Notes under the pieces: generated by a model | The model's database searches: none | What the model was told of the DNA's origin: nothing | Seen by the model: the letters and a program-made list of their open reading frames with translations, nothing else | Program-made: the position numbers and the translations under genes | Source: Paramesorhizobium deserti | Lineage (GTDB): Bacteria > Pseudomonadota > Alphaproteobacteria > Rhizobiales > Rhizobiaceae | Length of the DNA stretch: 64,000 bases | Direction: 5' to 3' | Assembly (NCBI RefSeq): GCF_001558695.1 | Contig: NZ_LNTU01000012.1 | Location: 124,001 to 188,000, forward strand | Shown here: piece by piece, positions 34,061 through 44,227 of the stretch | Position numbering within the stretch: the first letter of the stretch is position 1 | Layout of the letters: every line of letters starts with the position of its first letter

Positions 34061-35383
34061 TTAGAGCAGCTTTTCGATCTGGCGGCCGGTTTTCAGGAAG
34101 TTTGCGGGATTGACGGCCTTACCGTTGCGGCGAACCTCATAATGCAAATGCGGGCCGGTGGAGCGCCCGGTGCTGCCAGCCTCGCCGATAACGGCGCCGA
34201 ATGAGACTTTCTCATTTTCACTCACCAGGACACGGCTCAGATGGGCGTAGCGGCTGGTGAACCCGTTGCCATGATCGATCTCCACCATATTGCCGTACCC
34301 GCCATTACGGCCAGCTTTTGTCACGATGCCGCCGGCGGTTGCTGTCACGTTCTGTCCCCTATGGGCACGAAAATCGATGCCGGCATGAAAAGCTGGAGTG
34401 CCGAGCAGTGGATCGCGCCGCACGCCGAAAAGGCTGGTGACGGGCATTCCGGGCGCGGGATTGGCGATCGGAAGGGTGCGTACAGCCTTCTTGAGCCGGT
34501 CGAGCCGGTCGAGCGCCGTGTCGAGGTCCTGCAGCTGCATATCGAAACTGGCGACGCTTTCCGCCGGCGAATCGGTGGTGATGAGTGGACCGCCCATGCC
34601 CGTCTCGCCATCCTGGCTCTCGATCTTCAGCCCGGCTGCATTGAGCGTTTCGGAAATATTGTCGGCGGTTTCGAAGGCGCTTTCGGTCAGATCACGCACC
34701 TTGTGGAACTGCTCCGTCTCAAGCAGTTGCAGCGAATGGTTGATCGTCTGGAAGATCTCTTCGGCTTTTTCAGTCGCCGATTGGCCTGAAAGCCCCTCCG
34801 AGGGACGCAGCGCATCCCGTCCGGCCTTCTCTGGCTTGGCCTGGGCAGGAACCGGTCCAGTGATGATGGGGTCGATGCCGACAAATATCCCGTCGGCAGG
34901 ATCATCCGCCGACAAGAGCTGTGTCTGCTGCTCCAAGGTTTCCGGCCGGGCTTCCGGAATGGGAACGCCGCCAGTTGCGCGCTTCAGGAGAGGGGCGAGG
35001 CGGCCGCTGCGTCGGCTCAAGGTCTTCTGCCGTTCGATCAGCTCGGCGACCTTGTCCTCCATCACCCGCTGGTCGAGCAATTGACGGCTAGTGATTCTGT
35101 CCACTTGGGCGCGTAATGCTGATATCCGGTCTTCATAGAGCTGTTGCATCCGCGCTTGGCGGGCGATGCTCGCGCCGATCAGGTCGTCGCGCATGACAAG
35201 ATAGGATGTCGCCAGCAGGTAGCCAATTGCGGCGGCGGCGCAGACGGAGCCGCCAATGGCCAGCATCCAGGGGCGGATGGTGAAATGGCTGACCGCATCG
35301 CCGCGCGCTATGATGATCGTATGCGGCTCTTTTCGCTTTCCGAAAAGGGAAGGGCGGCTTTCATTGGTCACGGGCTTGGCCAT
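34061..35383 (-). CDS. M23 (LytM) family metallopeptidase with coiled coil
   Basis: 440-residue membrane-anchored peptidase or amidase activator. A single N-terminal helix (PWMLAIGGSVCAAAAIGYLL) is followed by a coiled coil (about 75-130, RMQQLYEDRISALRAQVDRI) and a Pro-rich linker. The C-terminal LytM domain has the zinc ligands in AFHAGIDFRAHRGQNV (H and D) and GPHLHYEVRRNG (HLH), so it looks catalytically intact. It probably cuts peptide cross-links. Single gene, convergent with prfB. Confidence 0.93.
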   Translation of the reverse strand: MAKPVTNESRPSLFGKRKEPHTIIIARGDAVSHFTIRPWMLAIGGSVCAAAAIGYLLATSYLVMRDDLIGASIARQARMQQLYEDRISALRAQVDRITSRQLLDQRVMEDKVAELIERQKTLSRRSGRLAPLLKRATGGVPIPEARPETLEQQTQLLSADDPADGIFVGIDPIITGPVPAQAKPEKAGRDALRPSEGLSGQSATEKAEEIFQTINHSLQLLETEQFHKVRDLTESAFETADNISETLNAAGLKIESQDGETGMGGPLITTDSPAESVASFDMQLQDLDTALDRLDRLKKAVRTLPIANPAPGMPVTSLFGVRRDPLLGTPAFHAGIDFRAHRGQNVTATAGGIVTKAGRNGGYGNMVEIDHGNGFTSRYAHLSRVLVSENEKVSFGAVIGEAGSTGRSTGPHLHYEVRRNGKAVNPANFLKTGRQIEKLL

Positions 35384-35480
35384 TCGACATTGGACGACAA
35401 TAATCTGTGTTTTGATTACACTCTGTTAGGGTTAACAAAGCATTGAAAAGGGGTGCGATCGCCCCCGAACACGGGCCATA

Positions 35481-36311
35481 TCAGGTGGAAAGAGGAGAAA
35501 GCGCGCGATAGAAGGAGGGCGTCAGGCCGGCTTCGGCGCGGGCGAGATCGTTGAAGGGCGGTTTCAGCTCTCCGCGGAAATTGAGGCGCACGAGTTCCTG
35601 GAATCGCGCGACGGGATCGATCCTGTTGCGCGCGCAGAAGAAGCGGAACCATTTGGCGCCGACGGCGACGTGCCGCTTCTCGTCATTGTAGATGATATCG
35701 AGAATGGCGGCGGTCTCGGTATCGCCGGTCTCCAGCATCTTCTCGATCAGCGAGGGCGTAACGTCTAGGCCGCGGGCCTCCAGAATGAGCGGCACGACGG
35801 CCAGCCGGGCCTGCAGATCATTCCTCGTCTGATGCGCCGCCTGCCACAGCCCGTCATGAGCCGGCAGGTCGCCATAATCCGCATTGAGCGCGCGCAGGCG
35901 GTTGCGCAGCAGCGTGAAATGACGGGCCTCGTCATCGGCCACCTTCATCCACCCGTCGAAGAAGCTGCGCGGCACGGGCTGCGCCGCGAAACGTGCGACG
36001 ATGTCGAGCGCCAGATCGATGGCGTTCAGCTCGATGTGGGCCAGCGCGTGCATGAGCGCGATGCGGCCGGCCTCGGTGTTGAGCGAGCGCTTCTTGAGCA
36101 TGCGCGGCGGCACGAGTTCCGGCTTCTCCGGCCGACCCGGCCGGTCTGGGATCGGCGGGTCGAGGGGGCTGCGCACCGAAAGCGTGCGCGCGAACCAGCG
36201 GGCAGCCGATTCGCGCGTCAGGCGGACCTTGAGGTCGAGATCGTCCGTGAGGATTGCCCGTATGGCGCCGCCACGCAGACTTGTCTCGCCAGTTGTTATC
36301 CCAGGCGTCAT
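35481..36311 (-). CDS. DUF455 family ferritin-like protein
   Basis: 276 residues from ATG 36311; a longer in-frame extension to 36470 only reads through bcp. It contains the Glu/His pairs expected of a ferritin-like four-helix bundle: HALAHIELNAIDLALD near residue 90, MKVADDEARHFTLL near 122 and IIYNDEKRHVAVGAKWF near 205. The DUF455 family has no settled function. A di-metal oxidase or hydroxylase is a possible inference from these residues. Its start lies just inside the tail of bcp, so the two are probably cotranscribed. Confidence 0.85.
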   Translation of the reverse strand: MTPGITTGETSLRGGAIRAILTDDLDLKVRLTRESAARWFARTLSVRSPLDPPIPDRPGRPEKPELVPPRMLKKRSLNTEAGRIALMHALAHIELNAIDLALDIVARFAAQPVPRSFFDGWMKVADDEARHFTLLRNRLRALNADYGDLPAHDGLWQAAHQTRNDLQARLAVVPLILEARGLDVTPSLIEKMLETGDTETAAILDIIYNDEKRHVAVGAKWFRFFCARNRIDPVARFQELVRLNFRGELKPPFNDLARAEAGLTPSFYRALSPLST

Positions 36312-36316
36312 AGGGA

Positions 36317-36784
36317 TCAGAGAGCCTTTGCGGCTTCCAGCACTTCGGCGGCGTGGCCGGGAACCTTGACCTTGCGCCAGACGCGGATGATCCTGCCATC
36401 CGGGCCGATCAGGAAGGTAGTGCGCTCGACGCCCATATATTTGCGCCCATACATGCTTTTCTCCACCCATACGCCATAGGCTTGAAGAACGCCCTTTTCC
36501 TCATCCGCGGCGAGCTCGACGTTCAGATCGTGCTTTGCCTTGAACTTGTCGTGCTTCTTGACGCTGTCGGGCGACATGCCGATGACGGTCGCACCGATCC
36601 TGTCGAAATCGCCTTTCAATCCAGAGAATTCTATGGCCTCCTGCGTACAACCACTGGTATCGTCCTTGGGGTAGAAATAGAGAATGACCGGCTTGCCCCG
36701 GAGCGCGGAGAGAGAAAGCGTTCCGCCGCCGTCGCGAGGGAGGGAGAAATCCGGCGCGATGTCGCCAATATCCGGAGCAGCCAT
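36317..36784 (-). CDS. bcp: Bcp/PrxQ-type thioredoxin-dependent peroxiredoxin
   Basis: 155-residue thiol peroxidase from ATG 36784. The peroxidatic cysteine is in YPKDDTSGCTQEAIEF. The family usually has a second, resolving cysteine five residues later (CTxEAC). Here that position is Ile, so it must work as a 1-Cys enzyme or use another partner. Other blocks, GKPVILYFYP and GMSPDSVKKHDKF, match the family. It is upstream of the DUF455 gene on the same strand. Confidence 0.94.
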   Translation of the reverse strand: MAAPDIGDIAPDFSLPRDGGGTLSLSALRGKPVILYFYPKDDTSGCTQEAIEFSGLKGDFDRIGATVIGMSPDSVKKHDKFKAKHDLNVELAADEEKGVLQAYGVWVEKSMYGRKYMGVERTTFLIGPDGRIIRVWRKVKVPGHAAEVLEAAKAL

Positions 36785-36881
36785 ATCAATGCCTTTCTTT
36801 TGTGGATGTGCGTGCTTGTTGGATGATGTTCCGTCGGGTGGTGGGGTGCCAGGCTCCATCTTCCGAATCCGGTGTTATTTT

Positions 36882-36946
36882 GATTCTGAAATCCGATACT
36901 ATTCGAATGTCGGCTTCATTGATGAGTTTCAGAATCGAAAGGACAC
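36882..36946. repeat. Dispersed inverted-repeat element, family C, copy 2
   Basis: Perfect 10-base inverted arms GATTCTGAAA (36882-36891) and TTTCAGAATC (36927-36936), then GAAAGGACAC. The right arm and tail match 22399-22418. It lies upstream of bcp and the AsmA-like gene. Confidence 0.65.
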
Positions 36947-37034
36947 CGGTACTTTTAGGTTCTAGTGCAATAATGATGATTACGGGAATCGTCCATGGCG
37001 TCCCGACGAGGTTCTGATCTATCGGCGTGGGAAT

Positions 37035-40000
37035 TTGACTGCGAAGCCCGAAAAAATCCGCTTCCGAAAGCGCGATATAAGAGAACTACATCTTTATCCC
37101 TCGGCTTGTGAGCAGGCAGCGCCTCCTGTTCACTGCCCGCGCAGGCGCTCGCTTGTCTGGCTGACCTGCCGCAGTCTGCTCTCCATCGGGATTCTCTTCA
37201 GCATTGTCGCGGTTGCGGCTTTTGTGGTCCTGCGCGGCGGCATAAGCGGCGAGGCGCTGACGCGAGAGGCGCGCAACGCGCTGCAGTCGGTGGCCGGCAG
37301 CGACGCGGTGACCTCGCTTTCCGGCGCCCGCGTTTCCCTTGACCAGAGATACCATATCGCGCTCGAAGCCGAGGACGTTTCCGTTTCGGATCCGAAGGAC
37401 GGCTTTTCGGTCGATGGGATTCGGTCGGTCAAGCTCGGTCTCGCGCCGCTGGCGCTTCTCGCGGGCGAGGTGCGAATCGCGCGGGTGGAGGTCGACGGCG
37501 CGGATATGAAGTTGTCCGAGACGGGGGAAACCCAGGGACTGTTGGCTTCGCTGCCGCGTGATTCCAAGGGATTGATCGATTTCGGTGCCGTTTCGCAGTT
37601 GCTGTTCGACGCGATCGCTCAGCGTGTCGCGCTTCTCGATCAGCGCTCGACCCGTTCGATCGTGGTGCTGAACACTTCGATCCGGTTCAAGCTGATGGAT
37701 GAGGAAAAAACGCTGGAGGTTCGCAAGGCGAGCCTGGCTGAGAAGAACGGCAAGATCGCGCTGGAAGGAACCTTCAACTGGGAAGGCAAGACAATCGCCA
37801 TGACCGGCGAGGTGGAGCGCGGCGGTGATGCCGGGGTGTCTGCCTTCGACATCAGCGTCGACGGTATTCCGGTCAACATCGATCCTCCGCCGGAGATCAC
37901 GGAGGAGATCGCCGATGGGCGGGTCAATCCGGCGCATTTCCGGCTTCGCGGCGATGCCAATCTGCGGCTCACCGGCAAGGCGGCTGCCGCCGAGAAGCCG
38001 GCGCAAATCACGGGGCAGCTGAGCGTCGCGGAAGGCAAGATGGATCTCGGCCGCAATGCGGATGTTCCCGCAGCGGTGGTTCTGAATTTCGAACAGGTGG
38101 TGGGCAGCGGAAAGATCGAGCTTCAACCCTCGACTTTGACGCTCGGTGGCATGGAGGCGCAGTTCGACGGCGCCATCGGGCCGGAACCCGAGGAAGACAC
38201 CGCGGATCCGGCCTATCGCTTCGAGATCGTCACCCGTTCCGCGGTTTCCGCGCCCAAAGAATCAACGGAACCGGCATTGCCTTTCGCCGTGCGCATCGCG
38301 GGGCGATATCTCAACGAAAAGGACCAGCTCGATTTCAACGACTTGAGCGTCAAGACCTCGGGCGGCGAACTCTACGGCCAGGGCAGCATGACCTTCGGCA
38401 ACGGGACGCCGGAGACGATCTTCCTCTTGCGCATTCCCGAAATGCCGGTGGCTCACGCGAAGCAGCTCTGGCCGATCGACGTGGCAGATGGCGCTCGCCT
38501 TTGGGTGCTCACCAATCTCTATGGCGGAAAGCTGGCGAACAGCCAGATCGACATCGCCTTTCCCGCCGGGCGGTTCAACGGCCCAGGGCGGCCGCCGCCG
38601 CTGACCGCGGACGAGATAAAGGCTGATTTCCAGATTTCGGATACGCGTTTCGACGTGGTCGGCGATCTGCCGCCGGTGCGTGATGCGACCGGCGCCGTGA
38701 CCGTGCGCGGAGCGCACACGACCGTGACGCTCGAGGAGGGCACGGCCTATACCCCCAGCAACCGTAGGGCGGATGTTTCCAAGGGCACGCTCATCATTCC
38801 CTGGGGGCCGCAGCGGCCGGTGCTGGCCGATCTCGACATCACCGTGAAGGGCGATGCGGCGGCGATCGCCGAGATCATCAGTTATAAGCCGATCGATGCG
38901 CTGAAGCATGCGCCATTCACGCCGGAGGAAGTGGCCGGCGATGTCTCGTCGCGCATCTTCGTGACATTTCCGGTGACCAAAGATGCGCCCAAGGGCAGCC
39001 TCAAATGGAACGCGGATCTCGATTTTTCCGACCTCGACATCTCAAAGCCGATAGATGATCAGCAGGTGACGGGGGCAACCGGCACCTTGCAAATCACGCC
39101 CGATGTCGCGCAGATCAAGGCGGATGCCAGGCTGGACGGCATTCCGGCGACACTGGACATCACCCAGCCGATCGGTGATTCCGCCGTCAAGAAGCAGCAG
39201 ACGATCAAGCTGGAGCTGGACGACAAGGTGCGGGCGAAGGTGCTTCCGGGGCTGAGCGGCATCTTTTCGGGGGCCATGATCGTCGATATGGGGATGGCCG
39301 TCGGCAATGAGCGCTCCGTCACTGCCGACCTGACCAAAACGGAAATCAACATTCCCTGGATCGGATGGAAGAAAGGCGCAGGTGTCCCGGCCAAGGCCAG
39401 GCTGACGCTTGCGTCGAACCGTCTGGACAACAGCAATTTCGAAATCAAGGATCTCGATCTCTCCGGCGATGCCTTCCGCCTGCAGGGTGATCTCACGGTT
39501 TCAAATGGCGATCTGCGCTCCGCGACGTTCAAGCAGGTCCGCTTGAACCGGACGGATGACATGACGGTCAAGTTCAGCCGCATCAGCGGCGGTTATCGCG
39601 CCGACATTACCGGTTCCTCCTTCGATGCACGCGCGCTTCTCAAGCAGATTACCGCAAGCGGAAGCACCACGGGAGGAGGCGGAAGCAGCAAGACCAGGCT
39701 TGTGGTCAATGCCGAGATCGACCAGGTCACCGGTTTCAATTCCGAGACGCTGCGGGATGTCTCGATATCCTATGAAGGCGCAGGCTCGGCTGTTTCGAGC
39801 CTTTCCATCAACGCAAAGACATCTTCTGGCAAAGCCTTCACCGCGACGACCAGCACCCAGAGCGGCGCCAAATCCGTCTCGCTCCAGTCCTCGGATGCGG
39901 GGGCGGTGCTGCGCTTCTTCGACTATTACGACAAGATGCAGGGCGGAGCGATCAGCGTGAACCTGACGGCGCAGGGTGACGGACCGCCGCGCGGACAGGT

Positions 40001-40466
40001 CGCGGCGCGGGATTTCGCCATCGTCGACGAGCCGCGCCTTTCCAAGATCGTCTCAAGTCCCCCGTCAACCGGCGGCACCAGCCTCAACGAGGCAGTTCGC
40101 AAGGACATTGACGTCTCGCGCGTCCAGTTCGACCGCGGTTTTGTGCAGATCGAAAAGGGCAATGGCTATGTCTCGTTGAAACGCGGCGTGGTTCGCGGGC
40201 CGCTGATCGGAACGACGTTTCAGGGTATGCTCTACGACCAGAACGGCAATATGTCGATTACAGGAACATTCATGCCCGCCTACGGCCTTAACCGGCTCTT
40301 CGGCGAATTGCCCATCCTGGGCGCGCTGCTTGGCAACGGGCGCGACCGTGGCCTGATCGGCATCACTTACAAGCTCACCGGCAGCGCCAAGCAGCCGCAA
40401 GTCGTCGTCAACCCGATCTCCGTCATGGCGCCGGGCATTTTCAGGTCGATTTTTGAGTTTCAGTGA
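37035..40466 (+). CDS. Large AsmA-like/DUF3971 envelope protein
   Basis: 1143 residues. The only plausible early start is TTG 37035, weakly supported by GTGGGAA. One membrane helix lies at about residues 48-68 (LLSIGILFSIVAVAAFVVLR). A very long beta-rich periplasmic region follows, with a DUF3971-like central part and an AsmA-like C-terminal domain (residues ~1000-1143, GNMSITGTFMPAYGLNRLFG). Related YhdP/TamB/AsmA proteins span the periplasm and are proposed to move lipids to the outer membrane. Assignment to that superfamily rests on overall pattern and size, not on a catalytic motif. Confidence 0.82.
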   Translation: MTAKPEKIRFRKRDIRELHLYPSACEQAAPPVHCPRRRSLVWLTCRSLLSIGILFSIVAVAAFVVLRGGISGEALTREARNALQSVAGSDAVTSLSGARVSLDQRYHIALEAEDVSVSDPKDGFSVDGIRSVKLGLAPLALLAGEVRIARVEVDGADMKLSETGETQGLLASLPRDSKGLIDFGAVSQLLFDAIAQRVALLDQRSTRSIVVLNTSIRFKLMDEEKTLEVRKASLAEKNGKIALEGTFNWEGKTIAMTGEVERGGDAGVSAFDISVDGIPVNIDPPPEITEEIADGRVNPAHFRLRGDANLRLTGKAAAAEKPAQITGQLSVAEGKMDLGRNADVPAAVVLNFEQVVGSGKIELQPSTLTLGGMEAQFDGAIGPEPEEDTADPAYRFEIVTRSAVSAPKESTEPALPFAVRIAGRYLNEKDQLDFNDLSVKTSGGELYGQGSMTFGNGTPETIFLLRIPEMPVAHAKQLWPIDVADGARLWVLTNLYGGKLANSQIDIAFPAGRFNGPGRPPPLTADEIKADFQISDTRFDVVGDLPPVRDATGAVTVRGAHTTVTLEEGTAYTPSNRRADVSKGTLIIPWGPQRPVLADLDITVKGDAAAIAEIISYKPIDALKHAPFTPEEVAGDVSSRIFVTFPVTKDAPKGSLKWNADLDFSDLDISKPIDDQQVTGATGTLQITPDVAQIKADARLDGIPATLDITQPIGDSAVKKQQTIKLELDDKVRAKVLPGLSGIFSGAMIVDMGMAVGNERSVTADLTKTEINIPWIGWKKGAGVPAKARLTLASNRLDNSNFEIKDLDLSGDAFRLQGDLTVSNGDLRSATFKQVRLNRTDDMTVKFSRISGGYRADITGSSFDARALLKQITASGSTTGGGGSSKTRLVVNAEIDQVTGFNSETLRDVSISYEGAGSAVSSLSINAKTSSGKAFTATTSTQSGAKSVSLQSSDAGAVLRFFDYYDKMQGGAISVNLTAQGDGPPRGQVAARDFAIVDEPRLSKIVSSPPSTGGTSLNEAVRKDIDVSRVQFDRGFVQIEKGNGYVSLKRGVVRGPLIGTTFQGMLYDQNGNMSITGTFMPAYGLNRLFGELPILGALLGNGRDRGLIGITYKLTGSAKQPQVVVNPISVMAPGIFRSIFEFQ

Positions 40467-40624
40467 TTTGTTGGCTGAATGGACAGGTTTGCCGGATAGC
40501 GCCCCTCTGTCCTGCCGGACATCTCCTCAGTCTCCGTCATCTGTCATCAACTCTGTTGATATTGTCCGTATCCGCTCAGTGGAATGCGTCGATACGGCGT
40601 AGCAGTCAGCGCTCCTCAGCAGTG

Positions 40625-40651
40625 GATCCTCGGGTCAAGCCCGAGGATGAC
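40625..40651. repeat. Intergenic palindrome, family A, copy 2
   Basis: GATCCTCGGG and CCCGAGGATGAC arms around TCAAG. It is slightly shorter than the other copies and lies between the AsmA-like gene and convergent tyrS. Confidence 0.75.
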
Positions 40652-40706
40652 AACTGGAGGGGATGGGCGGCAAGCCCAGAGGGGGCGCTGTCCCACCAAA
40701 AAGGTC

Positions 40707-41960
40707 TTAAATCGCCCGCACCAGAATATGCTTCTTCCTGCCCAGAGACAGCTTGATCACCCCTTCGCCGGTCAGCTTATCCGCGCCGACCGTCGCGCGT
40801 TCGTCCTTTACCGCCTCGTCGTTGATGCGGACGGCGCCGCCCTGGATGTGGCGGCGGGCTTCGCCATTCGAGTTCGCCAGGCCCGCCGTGACGAGCAGCG
40901 CCTGAACGCCCATGCCGGCCTGGAGCGTGTCGCGGGGGATTTCGACTGACGGAAGGTTTTCGGCGAGCGCGCCTTCCTCGAAGGTCTTGCGGGCCGTTTC
41001 GGCCGCTTCTTCCGCAGCCTTCCGCCCGTGCAGAAGCGCTGTCACTTCCGTGGCCAGGATCTTCTTCGTCTCGTTGATTTCCGACCCGCCGAGGCTCGCG
41101 AGCCGCGCGATCTCGTCGAGGGGCAAGGTGGTGTAGAGCTTCAGGAAGCGCTCGACATCGGCATCCTCGGTGTTGCGCCAGTACTGCCAGAAATCATAGG
41201 GGCTGAGCATATCGGCGTTGAGCCAGACCGCGCCCGACAGGGATTTACCCATCTTGGCGCCCGAGGAGGTGGTCAGCAGCGGCGAGGTCAGCGCATAGAA
41301 CTGGGTGTCGAGCATGCGGTGGCCGAGATCGACGCCGTTGATGATATTGCCCCATTGATCCGAGCCGCCCATTTGCAGCTTCACGCCGTAGCGCTTGTGG
41401 AGTTCCACGAAATCATAGGCTTGGAGGATCATGTAGTTGAATTCGAGGAAGGAAAGCGACTGCTCGCGCTCAAGCCGGAGTTTCACCGAATCAAAGGACA
41501 GCATCCGGTTGACCGAGAAATGGCGGCCGACATCGCGCAGGAATTCGAGATAGTTCAGATCGCACAACCAGTCGGCATTATTGACCATGACCGCGTCGGT
41601 CTTGCCTTCGCCGAAGGTGAGGTAATTGCTGAAGACTTGTCTGATACCTTCCATATTGCTGGCGATGGTTTCTTCCGTCATCAGCTTGCGCGCTTCATCC
41701 TTGAAGGACGGATCGCCGACCATGCCGGTGCCGCCGCCCATCAGGGCAATCGGCCGGTGTCCGGTCTGCTGCATCCAATAGAGCAGCATGATCTGGATCA
41801 GGCCGCCGGCATGGAGGCTGGAGGCCGTGGGGTCGAAGCCGATATAGCCCGTCACGATTTCCTTCTGGAACAGCGTGTCGAGGCCGGTTTCATCCGAAAT
41901 CTGATGAATGAAACCGCGCTCGGAAAGCGTGCGAAGAAAATCGGATTTGAAGCCGGACAT
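40707..41960 (-). CDS. tyrS: Tyrosyl-tRNA synthetase
   Basis: Class I synthetase, 417 residues from ATG 41960. In the HIGH position the sequence is [16 protein letters not shown], so the last His of HIGH is Gly. The KMSKS loop reads [13 protein letters not shown]. The tyrosine pocket [11 protein letters not shown] and [20 protein letters not shown] are standard for bacterial TyrRS. The C-terminal S4 domain (residues ~350-417, [20 protein letters not shown]) binds tRNA. I believe the HAGG form occurs in related Rhizobiales but could not check. Divergent from anmK. Confidence 0.97.
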   Translation of the reverse strand: MSGFKSDFLRTLSERGFIHQISDETGLDTLFQKEIVTGYIGFDPTASSLHAGGLIQIMLLYWMQQTGHRPIALMGGGTGMVGDPSFKDEARKLMTEETIASNMEGIRQVFSNYLTFGEGKTDAVMVNNADWLCDLNYLEFLRDVGRHFSVNRMLSFDSVKLRLEREQSLSFLEFNYMILQAYDFVELHKRYGVKLQMGGSDQWGNIINGVDLGHRMLDTQFYALTSPLLTTSSGAKMGKSLSGAVWLNADMLSPYDFWQYWRNTEDADVERFLKLYTTLPLDEIARLASLGGSEINETKKILATEVTALLHGRKAAEEAAETARKTFEEGALAENLPSVEIPRDTLQAGMGVQALLVTAGLANSNGEARRHIQGGAVRINDEAVKDERATVGADKLTGEGVIKLSLGRKKHILVRAI

Positions 41961-42069
41961 CGTCCCTTTTTCCTGTCTTGTCTGAAATGCGCGTTTGGTT
42001 TGCGCAAGCTGTATTAATAGAGGGCGGGCTTTAACATCATTCAGGGTCGAATCACAAGAAAGCAGCGTC

Positions 42070-43194
42070 GTGACAGATATAAAACAGGCGATCGGACTGA
42101 TGAGCGGCACGTCGATGGACGGAATCGACATCGCGCTGGTCAGGACAGACGGACGCTTCTTCGTCGAAAGAGGGCCGTCGGCAAGCGTCAGCTATTCGGA
42201 CGGCTTTCGTGCTCGCTTGAAACAGGGGCTTGTCGATGCTCGCGCCATTCGTTTGCGCGACGAGCGTCCGGGCATCTTGGCGCTGCTTGAGCGGGACCTG
42301 ACGCTGCACCATGCCATCGCCGTCAATGATTTCCTGCATATGCACGGGATCGAGCGGGATGGCATCGATATCATCGGTTTTCATGGCCAGACGGTGCTGC
42401 ACCGTCCCAATGAAGGGTTGACGGTGCAGATCGGCGATGGCCGGCTTCTCGCCGCTGAAACCGGCATCCCGGTCGTCTATGATATGCGCGCCAACGACAT
42501 GGCGCATGGCGGGCAGGGGGCGCCTTTGATCCCGGCCTATCACGCGGCGCTTGCCGCCGGGCTGGCGGAGCAATGCGAGGCGCCGGTGGTTTTCGTCAAT
42601 ATCGGCGGCATTTCCAATCTTACCTATGTGGGAGCGGACGGAGCGCTTGCCGCCTTCGACAGCGGTCCCGGCAACATGTTGATCGACCAATGGGTGGAGG
42701 CGCATACGGGAGCAGCCTTCGACGCCGACGGGGAGATTGCCGCGAGCGGTGCGGTGGATGAGGCGCTTGCCGGGCGATATCTCTCGCATGCCTTCTTCAC
42801 CGGCAATATCCGCCGTTCGCTCGATCGGGGCGATTTCGTGCCGCCGGAAAAGGGGGAGGTTTCGCTCGCCGACGGGGCGCGGACGCTTGCCTTCGTTAGC
42901 GCCGCCGCAATCCTGAAATCCGCCTCGCACCTGCCGCAGAGGCCGAAGACCTATGTGGTGAGCGGCGGCGGGCGCAAGAACGCCGCCATCATGCGGGCTC
43001 TGGAGGAACTGGCCGCCGGGCAGCGCGCAAGCGTGGTGAGTGCGGATAGTCTGGGGCTCGACGGCGATTCGATGGAAGCGGAGGCCTGGGCCTATCTCGC
43101 CGTACGTTCGCTCAAAGGCTTGCCGCTCACCTGGCCCACGACGACGGGGTGTAATGTGCCTGTGAGCGGGGGTGTTCTGGCGAGGTCGGAATAA
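42070..43194 (+). CDS. anmK: Anhydro-N-acetylmuramic acid kinase
   Basis: Converts anhydroMurNAc recovered from peptidoglycan turnover to MurNAc-6-phosphate. It has 374 residues from GTG 42070; an upstream start at 41995 overlaps the tyrS promoter region and is less likely. The N-terminal phosphate loop is [17 protein letters not shown]. Other blocks: [56 protein letters not shown] and [13 protein letters not shown], all AnmK family. Cytoplasmic cell-wall recycling. Confidence 0.96.
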   Translation: MTDIKQAIGLMSGTSMDGIDIALVRTDGRFFVERGPSASVSYSDGFRARLKQGLVDARAIRLRDERPGILALLERDLTLHHAIAVNDFLHMHGIERDGIDIIGFHGQTVLHRPNEGLTVQIGDGRLLAAETGIPVVYDMRANDMAHGGQGAPLIPAYHAALAAGLAEQCEAPVVFVNIGGISNLTYVGADGALAAFDSGPGNMLIDQWVEAHTGAAFDADGEIAASGAVDEALAGRYLSHAFFTGNIRRSLDRGDFVPPEKGEVSLADGARTLAFVSAAAILKSASHLPQRPKTYVVSGGGRKNAAIMRALEELAAGQRASVVSADSLGLDGDSMEAEAWAYLAVRSLKGLPLTWPTTTGCNVPVSGGVLARSE

Positions 43195-43292
43195 CCTGTT
43201 TGGGCTTCCCGCATCTCCATCGCCGTGGGTTTTCAGAGCTGTTCATCTCAAAGCGACCATCAATCAACAAAGGCGGATATTGCTCCTCTGTT

Positions 43293-43323
43293 GTAGATCC
43301 TCGGGACAAGCCCGAGGATGACG
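43293..43323. repeat. Intergenic palindrome, family A, copy 3
   Basis: GTAGATCCTCGGG, ACAAG, CCCGAGGATGACG. It lies between anmK and the convergent hydrolase gene. Confidence 0.8.
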
Positions 43324-43336
43324 AGTACGCTTGGGG

Positions 43337-44011
43337 TCACCGCAGCCGCTTCGGCTTCGCCTCGACCAGCTCTCCGTTCAGGCGACGGTCCAGATAATCG
43401 GCGCATTCGGTGATGAGGTCGTCGACCATGCCGGTGAAGAAATGATTGGCGCCGGGCAGAGTCTTCTGCGTGATGGTGATGCCCTTCTGGGTCTTGAGCT
43501 TGTCCACCAGCCCTTGAACATCCTTCGGCGGCGCCACCTTGTCCTGGTCGCCATGGATGATGAGGCCGGAAGACGGGCAGGGGGCGAGGAAGGAGAAATC
43601 ATAGGTGTTGGGCTGCGGCGCGACCGAGATGAAGCCCTCGATCTCCGGGCGGCGCATCAGGAGCTGCATGCCGATCCAGGCGCCGAAGGAATAGCCCGCG
43701 ACCCAGCAGGTTTTGGAATCGGGATGCAGCGACTGCACCCAGTCGAGCGCGCCCGCCGCATCCGACAATTCGCCCGAGCCATGGTCGAACTCGCCCTGGC
43801 TGCGGCCGATGCCACGGAAATTGAAGCGCAGCGTCGTGAAGCCGCGTTGCTGGAACATATAGAACAGATCGTAGACGATCTTGTTGTTCATCGTGCCGCC
43901 GAACTGCGGATGCGGATGAAGGACGATCGCGATCGGCGCATTCTTCTCTTTCGATGGCTGATAGCGGCCCTCGAGGCGTCCGGCTGGTCCGTTGAAAATG
44001 ACTTCAGGCAT
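43337..44011 (-). CDS. Alpha/beta hydrolase (dienelactone/YfhR-like)
   Basis: 224-residue soluble hydrolase from ATG 44011. The oxyanion-region motif is VLHPHPQFGGTMNNKIV. The nucleophile elbow is AGYSFGAWIGM (GxSxG with Ser), the acid Asp is in IIHGDQDKVAPP and the His in LPGANHFFTG. The HPHPxxGGTM pattern groups it with uncharacterised COG2945-type hydrolases. Substrate unknown. It is divergent from the cysteine desulfurase gene, so the ~215-base gap probably holds both promoters. Confidence 0.9.
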   Translation of the reverse strand: MPEVIFNGPAGRLEGRYQPSKEKNAPIAIVLHPHPQFGGTMNNKIVYDLFYMFQQRGFTTLRFNFRGIGRSQGEFDHGSGELSDAAGALDWVQSLHPDSKTCWVAGYSFGAWIGMQLLMRRPEIEGFISVAPQPNTYDFSFLAPCPSSGLIIHGDQDKVAPPKDVQGLVDKLKTQKGITITQKTLPGANHFFTGMVDDLITECADYLDRRLNGELVEAKPKRLR

Positions 44012-44227
44012 GTGTACTCCACTCTTCGCCGCATGGTCGGGAGATTCTGAGCATGCGGCCTTGACGGGTCGGCGCATTGCTCGTAAATCTTGACTTTAGA
44101 ACTCTTCAAAACTGGGCATGATGTCCAGTGCAGGAGCGGTTAAATAGGCTGTTCCGGGTTCGAATTTCAAGAAAATTGCGCTTATCATGGCGTGTTAACA
44201 GGGAAACGAGAGAAAGAGCTGCAGGAT

